Shown: positions 49,637 through 58,072 of the stretch, in pieces
Layout: each line of letters opens with the position of its first letter
Numbering within the stretch: the first letter of the stretch is position 1
NCBI GenBank assembly: GCA_963678555.2
Contig: OY782871.2
Location: 186,001 to 250,000 of the forward strand
Source: SABI01 sp963678555
GTDB lineage: Bacteria; Spirochaetota; Spirochaetia; Sphaerochaetales; Sphaerochaetaceae
Length of the DNA: 64,000 nt
Direction of reading: 5' to 3'
Position numbers and translations under genes: made by a program
The notes under the pieces: generated by a model
What the model was told of the DNA's origin: nothing
Database searches by the model: none
What the model saw: the letters and a program-made list of their open reading frames with translations, nothing else

Positions 49637-49936
49637 GGCAAGCGTGTCGTTGGGGACATTGTGCCCTTATGGCGCCTATCAGAGCCAAACCGATCGTCCG
49701 TACGTATGTCCGGGATGATAAGGTGGTTCCAGGTACGCAGATTTTTTACGTAATTATCTGTACTACGTCACTGCCTGAAACATGGTATGTGACCTCTGGA
49801 TCCCTCTTATTCATCTTGTTTGCTACACCCGACAGATCAGTTTGCCTCATTAGGAATTGGAAAGGTAAAGGCGTCTTGCCTTTATGGAGCACGATAATTT
49901 TTTTCTGTGATTAATAAGAATCACAAGGAGGAACTG
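49637..49936 (+). promoter_or_regulatory. Long 5' leader of tuf
   Basis: About 300 bases without a supported gene. It contains a 7-base-pair stem (TAAAGGC 49866-49872, GCCTTTA 49878-49884) and, 13 bases later, a run of seven T. The stem and T-run are too far apart for a standard terminator. The AAGGAGG at 49925-49931 is the tuf ribosome binding site. An 81-codon open frame from 49669 has no family features and was not called. Confidence 0.5.
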
Positions 49937-51127
49937 ATGGCTAAAGAGAAATTCAACAGAACAAAGCCACACGTAAACGTAGGTACCATCGGTCACGTTG
50001 ACCATGGCAAGACCACTCTTACTGCCGCTATGACGATGTACGCTGGTAAGAAGAGCGGTGGCAAGGTCATGAACTATGATGAGATTGACAATGCCCCCGA
50101 AGAAAAGGCAAGAGGAATCACGATCAACACCAGACACGTTGAGTACCAGACAGAAGCACGTCACTATGCTCACGTTGACTGTCCGGGACACGCCGACTAT
50201 ATCAAGAACATGATTACCGGTGCTGCTCAGATGGACGGTGCCATCATCGTTGTTGCAGCAACTGACGGTGCAATGGCTCAGACCAAAGAGCACATCCTTC
50301 TCGCACGCCAGGTTGGTGTTCCTTCAATCATCGTCTTCATCAACAAGACTGACCAGGTTGACGACCCCGATCTCATCGAGCTCGTAGAAGAAGAGATGAG
50401 AGACCTTCTCAACACTCAGGGCTTCGACGGCGACAACGCTCCCATCATCAAGGGTTCAGCATTCAATGCAATGGAGAATCCCGACGATGCAGAAGCAACT
50501 CAGTGTATCCAGGAACTCCTCGACGCGATGGATTCCTACATTCCGCTCCCGGAAAGAGCTGTTGATCAGCCCTTCCTTATGCCGATCGAAGACATCTTCT
50601 CGATCAGTGGCCGCGGTACTGTTGTAACAGGAAGAATCGAGCGCGGTATCCTCCACGTTAACGACCCCGTCTCAATCGTCGGTGTCAAGGCAACCAAGGA
50701 TACAGTCTGTACCGGTGTCGAGATGTTCAACAAGCTCCTCGACGAAGGCCAGGCAGGTGATAACGTCGGTGCTCTCCTCAGAGGTGTTGACAAGAAGGAA
50801 GTTGTCCGCGGACAGGTCCTTGCTGCACCGAAGTCGATCACTCCCCACGCCAAGTTCACCGGAACAGTTTATGTTCTCAGCAAGGAAGAGGGTGGCCGTC
50901 ACTCGCCGTTCTTCGCTGGTTACAGACCCCAGTTCTACTTCAGAACAACCGACATCACTGGTACAGTCAACCTTCCTGAAGGTAAGCAGATGGTTCTCCC
51001 CGGAGACAACACTGACATCCACGTTGAACTGATCCACCCGGTTGCCATGGACAAGGGACTTCGTTTCGCTATCCGCGAAGGCGGAAGAACCGTCGCATCC
51101 GGCCAGGTTGTCGAGATCGTCGAATAA
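49937..51127 (+). CDS. tuf: Elongation factor Tu
   Basis: Protein of 396 residues with all GTPase motifs: GHVDHGKTTL, DCPGHADYIKNM and NKTDQVDD, plus domains 2 and 3 ending in VASGQVVEIVE. NKTD replaces the more common NKCD/NKVD. It delivers aminoacyl-tRNA to the ribosome. Here it leads the S10 operon, not following fusA. AAGGAGG precedes the ATG at 49937. A hairpin lies between it and rpsJ. Confidence 0.98.
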   Translation: MAKEKFNRTKPHVNVGTIGHVDHGKTTLTAAMTMYAGKKSGGKVMNYDEIDNAPEEKARGITINTRHVEYQTEARHYAHVDCPGHADYIKNMITGAAQMDGAIIVVAATDGAMAQTKEHILLARQVGVPSIIVFINKTDQVDDPDLIELVEEEMRDLLNTQGFDGDNAPIIKGSAFNAMENPDDAEATQCIQELLDAMDSYIPLPERAVDQPFLMPIEDIFSISGRGTVVTGRIERGILHVNDPVSIVGVKATKDTVCTGVEMFNKLLDEGQAGDNVGALLRGVDKKEVVRGQVLAAPKSITPHAKFTGTVYVLSKEEGGRHSPFFAGYRPQFYFRTTDITGTVNLPEGKQMVLPGDNTDIHVELIHPVAMDKGLRFAIREGGRTVASGQVVEIVE

Positions 51128-51144
51128 TAGATTTTTACTCGCAG

Positions 51145-51170
51145 ACCTGCACTGAATTACCGGTGCAGGT
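51145..51170 (+). promoter_or_regulatory. Hairpin between tuf and rpsJ
   Basis: ACCTGCAC (51145-51152) pairs with GTGCAGGT (51163-51170) around a 10-base loop. A run of six T follows after about 8 bases. It may be a weak terminator or attenuator that keeps tuf mRNA above ribosomal protein mRNA. Confidence 0.6.
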
Positions 51171-51193
51171 ACTGTTCGTTTTTTGGAGGAACA

Positions 51194-51502
51194 ATGGCTA
51201 AAGATAGAATTCGGGTAAGACTGAGAGGTTTTGACATAGAGCTCGTTGAACAGAGCGCAAAGGCGATCGTGCAAACGGTAGTGAAGGCTGGTGCCAAAGT
51301 CTCTGGCCCCGTACCTCTCCCGACCCGTATCAACAAATATACTGTCCTGAGGTCGCCGCACGTCAATAAGAAGTCGCGTGAACAGTTTGAGATGCGAACA
51401 CATAAGAGGCTGATCGACATTCTTGACCCTACATCTAAAGTGATGGATGCACTCATGAAGCTTGAGCTTCCTGCCGGTGTGGATGTAGAGATTAAACAGT
51501 AA
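51194..51502 (+). CDS. rpsJ: Ribosomal protein S10 (NusE)
   Basis: Protein of 102 residues with the S10 signature (VSGPVPLPTRINKYTVLRSPHVNKKSREQFEMRTHKR, read as consecutive motifs). It is part of the 30S head and also acts as NusE with NusB in rRNA antitermination. It is preceded by GGAGG. First r-protein gene of the S10 operon. Confidence 0.97.
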   Translation: MAKDRIRVRLRGFDIELVEQSAKAIVQTVVKAGAKVSGPVPLPTRINKYTVLRSPHVNKKSREQFEMRTHKRLIDILDPTSKVMDALMKLELPAGVDVEIKQ

Positions 51503-51517
51503 CAGTTGAGGTAAGAG

Positions 51518-52138
51518 ATGTTAGGGCTTATCGGAAAAAAAATAGGAATGACACAGGTGTTTGATGCCGACGGTATCTTGACTCCTGTGACTGTAATTAA
51601 AATCGAGGACAATGTGGTCGTAGCGAACAGGACCGTTGAAAAGAACGGATACAGTTCCTGCGTACTCGGCTCGTTCGACAAAAAGAAGAGCCAGACCACA
51701 AAACCATATGCAGGTCAGTTCACCAATGTGTGTGATCCCAAGAGGACACTGGTGGAGATGAAAGACTTCGACCGCGAAGCAACTGTAGGCGATGTCCTGA
51801 AGGTTGATGTATTCAAGGACGTCCTTTTCGTTGACGTAGAAGGAACATCAAAAGGTAAAGGATTTCAGGGTGGTATGAAGCGGCATGGATTTGCCGGTGG
51901 ACGTGCAACGCACGGTTCAAAGTTCCATCGTGATATCGGAGGTACAGCCATGGCATCAACTCCTTCCCGTACATTCAAGGGAAAGAAGATGGCAGGGCGC
52001 ATGGGACACGACAAGGTCACTGTGCAGAATCTCCGTGTTGTCCGCGTTGATGAAGATATGCAGGTGCTTTTGGTCAAGGGTGCGATTCCCGGTCCCTCCC
52101 AGTCTGTCGTCATCGTGAAGAAAGCGAAGAAGAAGTAG
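51518..52138 (+). CDS. rplC: Ribosomal protein L3
   Basis: Protein of 206 residues. The N-terminus GLIGKKIGMTQVFD and the central loop around FAGGRATHGSKFHR are typical; the loop reaches toward the peptidyl-transferase centre and carries residues where pleuromutilin resistance arises in other species. Normal length. It lies 15 bases after rpsJ. Confidence 0.97.
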   Translation: MLGLIGKKIGMTQVFDADGILTPVTVIKIEDNVVVANRTVEKNGYSSCVLGSFDKKKSQTTKPYAGQFTNVCDPKRTLVEMKDFDREATVGDVLKVDVFKDVLFVDVEGTSKGKGFQGGMKRHGFAGGRATHGSKFHRDIGGTAMASTPSRTFKGKKMAGRMGHDKVTVQNLRVVRVDEDMQVLLVKGAIPGPSQSVVIVKKAKKK

Positions 52139-52147
52139 AGGCGAGAA

Positions 52148-52777
52148 ATGGAAACAAAGGTTTTTTCAACACAAGGTAAAGAATTGCGTACGCTCGAACT
52201 GAACGACGCAGTATTCAGCCGGGAAATCTCTGATGGCTCGATCTACAACGCGATCAACAATGAACTGGCGAACCGGAGAGTAGGGACAGCAAGCACCAAG
52301 ACACGCGGTGAAGTGAATTACAGTAACTCGAAGCCTTACAAGCAGAAAGGAACCGGTAATGCACGTGCCGGAGACAAGAAGTCTCCCGTGTGGGTAGGCG
52401 GTGGAACGATCTTCGGCCCGAAGCCGAGAGATTACTCGTATACCATTCCCAAGAAGATGAAGAGACTCGCTATGAAGAGCCTCCTTTCACTCAGTGTGAA
52501 GGAAGAGAAGCTCGTGGTGGTTGAGGACTTCACAGTTGAAAGTGGAAAAACGAAGGAGCTGGCTTCAATCGTCACCAACTTCGTTACCGATAGAAAGCGT
52601 ACCATTCTCATCCTCAAGGATGACGATGCGATGCTCAGGCGTGCCGCACGGAATATTCCCTACCTGAAGGTTCTTTCCTATAACAGACTTTCAGCAAAGG
52701 AACTCCTGTATGGAAGAACAGTTCTGATGCTCGAAGGTGCAGCCAAGAATCTCAACGATTTCTTCGGTGATAAATAA
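52148..52777 (+). CDS. rplD: Ribosomal protein L4
   Basis: Protein of 209 residues with the extended tunnel loop around KPYKQKGTGNARAGDKKSPVWVGGG, where macrolide-resistance changes occur elsewhere; no obvious change is seen in the GTGNAR tip. L4 is the autoregulator of this operon in E. coli, but no matching leader is identifiable before rpsJ here. Confidence 0.97.
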   Translation: METKVFSTQGKELRTLELNDAVFSREISDGSIYNAINNELANRRVGTASTKTRGEVNYSNSKPYKQKGTGNARAGDKKSPVWVGGGTIFGPKPRDYSYTIPKKMKRLAMKSLLSLSVKEEKLVVVEDFTVESGKTKELASIVTNFVTDRKRTILILKDDDAMLRRAARNIPYLKVLSYNRLSAKELLYGRTVLMLEGAAKNLNDFFGDK

Positions 52778-52788
52778 GGGGTGTATCG

Positions 52789-53091
52789 ATGAGAGCAGAT
52801 CAAGTAATTATACAACCTGTCCTGACTGAGAAGTCAAACATAGCCAGGGAAGCAGAAGAGAAGAAATACACATTCAAAGTGGCCAAGGATGCGAACAAGT
52901 ATCAGATCGCATCTGCAGTTTCAGAGCTGTTCAAGGTTACTGCGGTGAAAGTGCACGTGATCAGTGTCAAGGGTAAGCCCAAGTACACCCGCGGAAAGAG
53001 CGGATACATCAAGGGTACCACCGGTGACTGGAAGAAAGCTATCGTCACGCTCGCCAAAGGTGATGTGATTCAGGATATCGAAGGACTATAG
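52789..53091 (+). CDS. rplW: Ribosomal protein L23
   Basis: Protein of 100 residues, slightly longer than the E. coli form, with QPVLTEKSNIAREAEEKKYTFKVAKDANK at the start. L23 sits at the tunnel exit and docks trigger factor and SRP. It follows rplD by 11 bases in the standard order. Confidence 0.96.
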   Translation: MRADQVIIQPVLTEKSNIAREAEEKKYTFKVAKDANKYQIASAVSELFKVTAVKVHVISVKGKPKYTRGKSGYIKGTTGDWKKAIVTLAKGDVIQDIEGL

Positions 53092-53103
53092 GAGAATTAG
53101 AAC

Positions 53104-53928
53104 ATGGCATTAAAGAAATATAAACCATACACTCCTGGACTGCGCCAGAAAACCACATTGGTCTTTGACGAACTTACAACGAACAGACCGGAGAAGTCTC
53201 TCACACAGAAACTTCAGAAGAATGCAGGGCGCGACTCCTTCGGTAGAATCAGTGTTCGCAGAAAGGGCGGTGGTCACAAGAGAGCATACAGAATCGTGGA
53301 CTTCAAGCGAGAAAAGCACGGAATCCCCGCAACTGTAAAGACGATCGAATACGATCCGAACAGAAGTGCCAACATTGCCCTGCTGTTCTATGCAGACGGT
53401 GAGAAACGGTACATCCTTGCCCCGAAGGGAATGAAGGTCGGAACCAAAGTCATGAGCGGCCCCGAAGCCCCTCTTGAAGTTGGAAATACCCTCCCGCTTA
53501 AGAACATCCCGCTCGGACTCACAGTCCACAACGTCGAACTTCAGCTCGGTAAGGGCGGCCAGATGGTCCGTTCAGCCGGTCTCGGAGCAACGATCGTTGC
53601 CAAAGAAGGGGACTACGTCACCCTCAAGCTTCCTTCAGGAGAGATGAGAATGGTATTCGGAGAGTGCAGTGCAACTCTCGGAAGACTTGGAAACGAAGAC
53701 CACATGAATATCACACTCGGTAAGGCAGGTAGAGCCCGCTGGCTCGGCAGACGTCCGAAGGTGAGAGGTGTCGCGATGAACCCGGTTGATCACCCCCACG
53801 GTGGTGGTGAAGGATCAACCAACGGTGGTCGCCATCCTGTTTCGCCATGGGGTGTTCAGACCAAGGGACACAAGACACGTAATGCTAAGAAGCCTTCGGG
53901 TAAATTCATCGTGAAGAAGCGTAAGTAG
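53104..53928 (+). CDS. rplB: Ribosomal protein L2
   Basis: Protein of 274 residues. It has the conserved NPVDHPHGGGEG loop with the histidine close to the peptidyl-transferase centre, and the basic C-terminal tail. One of the largest and most conserved 50S proteins, needed for subunit association. It lies 12 bases after rplW. Confidence 0.98.
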   Translation: MALKKYKPYTPGLRQKTTLVFDELTTNRPEKSLTQKLQKNAGRDSFGRISVRRKGGGHKRAYRIVDFKREKHGIPATVKTIEYDPNRSANIALLFYADGEKRYILAPKGMKVGTKVMSGPEAPLEVGNTLPLKNIPLGLTVHNVELQLGKGGQMVRSAGLGATIVAKEGDYVTLKLPSGEMRMVFGECSATLGRLGNEDHMNITLGKAGRARWLGRRPKVRGVAMNPVDHPHGGGEGSTNGGRHPVSPWGVQTKGHKTRNAKKPSGKFIVKKRK

Positions 53929-53939
53929 GAGTAGAAAAA

Positions 53940-54218
53940 GTGGCTAGGTCAATCAAAAAAGGTCCTTTTATCGAAAAGAAACTCTATAAGAGGATTACAG
54001 AGTCCAACAAAGCAGGGAAGAAACCTATGATCAAGACGTACTCACGCACTTCGACGATCATTCCCGAGATGGTTGGATACACGATTTCTGTCTACAACGG
54101 CAAGACATGGGTGCCGGTCTTCGTAACCGAGAACCTGGTGGGGCACAAGCTTGGGGAGTTCTCTCCCACTCGACTGTTCCGCGGACACGCCGGAAGCGAC
54201 AAGAAAGGTAGAAGGTAG
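53940..54218 (+). CDS. rpsS: Ribosomal protein S19
   Basis: Protein of 92 residues starting at a GTG (53940), read as MARSIKKGPFIEKKL. The signature VYNGKTWVPVFVTENLVGHKLGEFSPTR is complete in consecutive motifs. It lies in the 30S head near S13. GGAG stands upstream of the GTG. The GTG start is supported by the family N-terminus. Confidence 0.96.
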   Translation: MARSIKKGPFIEKKLYKRITESNKAGKKPMIKTYSRTSTIIPEMVGYTISVYNGKTWVPVFVTENLVGHKLGEFSPTRLFRGHAGSDKKGRR

Positions 54219-54230
54219 TAGGTGGAGAAG

Positions 54231-54587
54231 ATGGAAAACAGAAAAGGTTTTAAGGCAATTGCCAAGTACTTACCCTCTTCACCCTCAAAGGTCCGCCCCG
54301 TCGCCGACCTCGTGAGACACAAGAGTTATGTCGATGCCATTGCAATCCTTGATGCAATGCCCCAGAAGGGTGCACTGCTGATCAAGAAGGTAGTGAAGTC
54401 TGCTGCAGCGAACGCAATGAGCCAGAATAAGAAACTTGATGAAGAGCAGCTCGTGGTCGCTCAGCTGTTCGTTGATGACGGTCCCCGCATGAAGCGTGTA
54501 TGGCCGAGATCACACGGACGCCGTGACATTCTCCTGAAGAGGCAGTGTCATATCACTGTTGTTCTTGATGAAAAGGGTGGTAGATAA
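54231..54587 (+). CDS. rplV: Ribosomal protein L22
   Basis: Protein of 118 residues from the ATG at 54231; a GTG at 54222 would add three residues. It has AIAKYLPSSPSKVRPVADLVR and the beta-hairpin around GPRMKRVWPRSHGRRDIL that lines the exit tunnel. GGTGGAG just before the ATG is a close but usable binding site. Its last base overlaps the rpsC start. Confidence 0.94.
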   Translation: MENRKGFKAIAKYLPSSPSKVRPVADLVRHKSYVDAIAILDAMPQKGALLIKKVVKSAAANAMSQNKKLDEEQLVVAQLFVDDGPRMKRVWPRSHGRRDILLKRQCHITVVLDEKGGR

Positions 54588-55300
54588 TGGGTCAGAAAGT
54601 TAATCCGATTGGACTTCGTCTCGGAGTCAACAAAACCTGGAAGTCGAAATGGTATGTCGATCCCAGAGAGTATTCGGCAACCCTTCATGAGGATCTGAAG
54701 ATCAAGAAAGCGCTCTTCAATTCTCCTGAGGTTCAGGGTGCTGAGATCTCTGACGTTGAGATCGTCAGAAAGCCTCAGAGGATTTCACTCACCATCGCTA
54801 CCAGCCGTCCGGGGATCATCATCGGAGCCAAGGGCTCGAACGTTGAGAAGCTCGGCACCAGACTCCAGTCGATCACCGACAAGAAGGTGCAGATCAAGAT
54901 CAAGCAGATCGATAAGCCTGACATGGACGCTCAGATAGTTGCCCAGAACGTAGCACGGCAGCTGACCAACAGAGGTTCGCACAGACGTGCCCTCAAGATG
55001 GCTATCAGCAAGGCTATGCAGGCAGGTGCCCAGGGCATCAAGATCAAGGTCTCCGGCCGTCTCGGTGGTAAGGAAATCGCAGGATCCGAATGGCTCAAAG
55101 ATGGAAGAATTCCTCTTCATACACTGAGAAGTGATATCGACTACGGATTCGCTCAGGCGAATACCACCTTCGGTGTCATCGGCGTCAAAGTCTGGGTGTA
55201 CAACGGTGAGATTCTTTCCAAATCGAAGAAAGACGATGCAGGTCTCCTCGTCCGCAAGAGCGCACGTGAAAAGGCAGCATCTGCCGGTAATAGGAGTTAG
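54587..55300 (+). CDS. rpsC: Ribosomal protein S3
   Basis: Protein of 237 residues: MGQKVNPIGLRLGVNK, the KH domain with RPGIIIGAKGSNVEKL, and the C-terminal domain with SGRLGGKEIAGSEW. S3 lines the mRNA entry channel. It starts in the TAATG overlap with rplV, so the two are coupled. Confidence 0.97.
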   Translation: MGQKVNPIGLRLGVNKTWKSKWYVDPREYSATLHEDLKIKKALFNSPEVQGAEISDVEIVRKPQRISLTIATSRPGIIIGAKGSNVEKLGTRLQSITDKKVQIKIKQIDKPDMDAQIVAQNVARQLTNRGSHRRALKMAISKAMQAGAQGIKIKVSGRLGGKEIAGSEWLKDGRIPLHTLRSDIDYGFAQANTTFGVIGVKVWVYNGEILSKSKKDDAGLLVRKSAREKAASAGNRS

Positions 55301-55305
55301 TAGCT

Positions 55306-55722
55306 ATGCTGAGTCCAAAGAGAATCAAATTCAGAAAGAAACATAGAGGCGTAAGAGACGGCGTTGCACACCGCGGCAATAAACTCTCTTTCGGTGAATT
55401 CGGGCTGATGGCTCTTGAACCGAAATGGATCACGAACCGCCAGATTGAAGCCGCCCGTATTGCGATGACCCGTCATATCAAGCGTGGAGGAAAGGTCTGG
55501 ATCAGAATTTTCCCCGATATGCCGTACACCAAGAAACCTGCTGAAACCCGTCAGGGTAACGGTAAGGGTAACCCCGAAGGCTGGGTTGCCGTGGTGAAGA
55601 CCGGCGCGATGATGTTTGAGATGGCAGGTGTTGATGAAGCACTCGCTCGGGAAGCGCTGAAGCTCGCAGCCAGCAAGCTTCCGATCAAGACGAAGTTCGT
55701 CAACAGAAGGGATGTGGAGTAG
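55306..55722 (+). CDS. rplP: Ribosomal protein L16
   Basis: Protein of 138 residues with MLSPKRIKFRKKHRG, GEFGLMALEPKWIT, and MGNGKG-like RQGNGKGNPEGWVAVV. It lies near the A-site tRNA and 5S rRNA. Preceded by TAGGAG and only 5 bases after rpsC. Confidence 0.97.
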   Translation: MLSPKRIKFRKKHRGVRDGVAHRGNKLSFGEFGLMALEPKWITNRQIEAARIAMTRHIKRGGKVWIRIFPDMPYTKKPAETRQGNGKGNPEGWVAVVKTGAMMFEMAGVDEALAREALKLAASKLPIKTKFVNRRDVE

Positions 55723-55725
55723 GTT

Positions 55726-55932
55726 ATGAAGAATACATTCAACGATCTATCGTATGCAGAGATGGTTGCAAAACGCGACAAACTTCGCAAGGAAGCGCTT
55801 GACCTCAGAATGTCGAAGGTTCTCGGCCACGTCGAGAATCCCTTAGCGATCAGAACTACCAAGCGGGCCATTGCCCGACTGAACACGCTGATCCACGAGT
55901 ATGCTCTCGGCATACGACAGAATGCTAATTAA
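55726..55932 (+). CDS. rpmC: Ribosomal protein L29
   Basis: Protein of 68 residues with the two-helix L29 fold; the signature KVLGHVENPLAIRTTKRAIARLNTLIHE is read in consecutive parts. It sits by L23 at the tunnel exit. It starts three bases after rplP, with GGAG in the end of that gene. Confidence 0.95.
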   Translation: MKNTFNDLSYAEMVAKRDKLRKEALDLRMSKVLGHVENPLAIRTTKRAIARLNTLIHEYALGIRQNAN

Positions 55933-55948
55933 GTGAGGGGCGCATCCG

Positions 55949-56200
55949 ATGCAAGTTAATAAGAAACGTTATACAGGAATCGTCAGCAGCGATAAGATGG
56001 ACAAAACCATCGTCGTGACGGTTACCACAAGAAAGCTGCACCCGCTGTACAAGAAGTATGTGATGAGCACCAAGAAGGTGAAGGCTCATGATGAGACCAA
56101 CAGTGCCGGAATGGGAGACACCGTTCGTGTAGTCGAGTGCCGACCCATCAGCAAGGAAAAGTCCTGGCGTCTCGAGCAGATTATCGAACGGGCCAAGTAA
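55949..56200 (+). CDS. rpsQ: Ribosomal protein S17
   Basis: Protein of 83 residues: RYTGIVSSDKMDKTIVVTV, RKLHPLYKKYV, GMGDTVRVVECRPISKEKSW. It is a primary 16S rRNA binder of the 30S body with OB-like fold. Normal length and place in the operon. Confidence 0.97.
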   Translation: MQVNKKRYTGIVSSDKMDKTIVVTVTTRKLHPLYKKYVMSTKKVKAHDETNSAGMGDTVRVVECRPISKEKSWRLEQIIERAK

Positions 56201-56215
56201 GGAAGGAGCAATTTC

Positions 56216-56584
56216 ATGGTACAGATGCAGACATACCTTAATGTAGCAGACAACAGTGGTGCCAAACGCGTCCAGTGTATCAAGGTTCTTGGCGGAAGCC
56301 ATAGAATGATCGCTGGAGTCGGTGACATTATTGTAGTTGCAGTGAAGGACGCACTTCCCAACGGCGCCATCAAGAAAGGTGATGTGCTCAAGGCAGTGAT
56401 CGTTCGTACGAAAAAAGAATACCGGAGACCTGACGGTACCTATATCAGGTTCGATGACAACGCATGTGTTGTTATTGATGCCAACAATAACCCGCGTGGT
56501 AAGCGTATCTTCGGGCCGGTAGCCCGTGAACTCCGTGAAGGCGGATTCGTGAAGATCGTTTCGCTCGCGCCGGAAGTGTTGTAG
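56216..56584 (+). CDS. rplN: Ribosomal protein L14
   Basis: Protein of 122 residues beginning MVQMQTYLNVADNSGAKRVQCIKVLGG, with KAVIVRTKKEYRRPDG and the terminal GFVKIVSLAPEVL. It forms an intersubunit bridge and is the docking site of RsfS in other bacteria. GGAGGAG-like AAGGAG precedes it. Confidence 0.97.
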   Translation: MVQMQTYLNVADNSGAKRVQCIKVLGGSHRMIAGVGDIIVVAVKDALPNGAIKKGDVLKAVIVRTKKEYRRPDGTYIRFDDNACVVIDANNNPRGKRIFGPVARELREGGFVKIVSLAPEVL

Positions 56585-56593
56585 GAGAAAGCA

Positions 56594-56899
56594 ATGAGAC
56601 TGAAGAAGAATGACAACGTCAAGATTCTTGCCGGAAAAGACAAAGGCAAGACAGGACGGATTGTGAAAGTCGACCCGGTCACTCAGCGCGTGGTCGTCCA
56701 GGGCGTCAACATGGTCAAGAAGACCATGAGAAAGAAGAGCCAGCAGGACCAGGGTGGAATTAAGGAAATTGAGGCACCGATTCATATTTCCAATGTCGCT
56801 CTCGTGACCAAGAACGGTGAGACGACCAGAGTCGGGTATCGTGTAGAAGCTGACGGATCAAAGGTCCGTGTTGCGAAAAAGACCGGGGAAGTGATCTGA
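56594..56899 (+). CDS. rplX: Ribosomal protein L24
   Basis: Protein of 101 residues with an N-terminal KOW motif (NVKILAGKDKGKTGRIVKV) and VNMVKKTMRKKSQQDQGGI. It starts 50S assembly. Its stop overlaps the rplE ATG by one base (TGATG). Confidence 0.96.
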   Translation: MRLKKNDNVKILAGKDKGKTGRIVKVDPVTQRVVVQGVNMVKKTMRKKSQQDQGGIKEIEAPIHISNVALVTKNGETTRVGYRVEADGSKVRVAKKTGEVI

Positions 56900-57450
56900 T
56901 GGCGAAAAGCGTACCTAATTTTAAGAAGACCTACCTTGAAAAAGTCGCTCCGGAGCTGCTCAAGGAATTCGGATACAAGTCCAAGATGCAGATTCCTGCT
57001 CTTGAGAAGATTTCTGTCAGTGTCGGTGTCGGTGAAGCTATCACAAACAAGAAGCTTCTCGATGCGGCAGTGAAGGAACTCGAACAGATCACCGGTCAGC
57101 ACGTGGTGAAGACCAAGGCTAGAAAGTCTATCGCGAACTTCAAGCTCCGTCAGGGCATGGAGATCGGTGCGATGGTAACTCTCCGCGGTGATAACATGTG
57201 GTATTTCCTCGAACGGCTCATCACCGTCGCTCTCCCCCGGGTCAAGGACTTCAGGGGCGTCAAGCCGAATGCGTTTGACGGTAACGGGAACTATGCTATG
57301 GGTATTACCGAGCAGATTATCTTCCCCGAGATCGACTTTGATAAGATTGAGCGTGTCAGCGGTCTGAATATTGCTATCGTGACCACTGCCAGGACTGACG
57401 AAGAAGGGTTTGCCTTACTCAAGAAGCTCGGCATGCCGTTTGCTAAATAA
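56899..57450 (+). CDS. rplE: Ribosomal protein L5
   Basis: Protein of 183 residues, contacting 5S rRNA and the P-site tRNA. Motifs include KISVSVGVGEA, TGQHVVKTKARKSIANFKLR, VALPRVKDFRGVK and GNYAMGITEQIIFPEI. Coupled to rplX by the TGATG overlap. Confidence 0.97.
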   Translation: MAKSVPNFKKTYLEKVAPELLKEFGYKSKMQIPALEKISVSVGVGEAITNKKLLDAAVKELEQITGQHVVKTKARKSIANFKLRQGMEIGAMVTLRGDNMWYFLERLITVALPRVKDFRGVKPNAFDGNGNYAMGITEQIIFPEIDFDKIERVSGLNIAIVTTARTDEEGFALLKKLGMPFAK

Positions 57451-57464
57451 GGTGGAGAGTTAAG

Positions 57465-57650
57465 ATGGCGAAGAAATCGATGATCGCAAAAGCGAACAGA
57501 ACCCCTAAATTCAGTACCAGAAAGGTAAACCGCTGTAAGGTGTGTGGACGACCCAGAGGGTACATGCGGAAATTCGAGATGTGCAGAATCTGCTTTCGTA
57601 AGTTAGCGAGCGAAGGCCAGATTCCCGGCGTCACCAAATCCAGTTGGTAG
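57465..57650 (+). CDS. rpsZ: Ribosomal protein S14, zinc-binding type
   Basis: Short (61 residues) zinc form with CKVC (24-27) and CRIC (40-43) pairs, not the ~100-residue zinc-free form. It sits in the 30S head and precedes rpsH by 9 bases. Preceded by GGTGGAG. Confidence 0.96.
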   Translation: MAKKSMIAKANRTPKFSTRKVNRCKVCGRPRGYMRKFEMCRICFRKLASEGQIPGVTKSSW

Positions 57651-57659
57651 GAGATTAAC

Positions 57660-58061
57660 ATGGCTATAAGTGATCCAGTTGCCGATATGCTGACAAAGAT
57701 CAGAAATGCCAGCATGGCAAAGCATGAAAAAGTAGAAATTCCGTCATCCAAGATGAAGCTGCAGATCATAAAGATCCTGAAGAACGAAGGATACATCAAG
57801 AATTTCAAAAAAGTAGTGAATAAAGATGGAATGAGCACTATCAAGGTGTTTCTTAAATATGACGAACAGCAGAACCCCGTCCTCCACGGTATTGATAGAC
57901 TCTCTACCCCCGGACGTCGTGTCTATTCCGGTTACCGCGATATGCCCAGAGTCTACAACGGCTATGGCGTCGTGGTTGTATCAACCTCAACCGGAATCAT
58001 CACTGGGAAGAAAGCTAGTGAGAAGAAGGTCGGTGGCGAACTGATCTGTACAATTTGGTAA
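57660..58061 (+). CDS. rpsH: Ribosomal protein S8
   Basis: Protein of 133 residues: DPVADMLTKIRNASMAKHEKVEIPSSKMK and the C-terminal VVVSTSTGIITGKKASEKKVGGELIC, both typical. S8 is a central 16S binder and the spc-operon autoregulator in E. coli; no target site was identified here. Confidence 0.97.
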   Translation: MAISDPVADMLTKIRNASMAKHEKVEIPSSKMKLQIIKILKNEGYIKNFKKVVNKDGMSTIKVFLKYDEQQNPVLHGIDRLSTPGRRVYSGYRDMPRVYNGYGVVVVSTSTGIITGKKASEKKVGGELICTIW

Positions 58062-58072
58062 GGTGGTGAACT

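Noticed and set aside
49669..49914. 81-codon open frame in the tuf leader
   Set aside because: No ribosome binding site or recognisable domain, and it lies in a transcribed leader; a leader peptide cannot be excluded but nothing supports it.
55925..56785. Minus-strand open frame (286 codons) across rpsQ, rplN and rplX
   Set aside because: Antisense shadow of three ribosomal protein genes with no start signal or family match.
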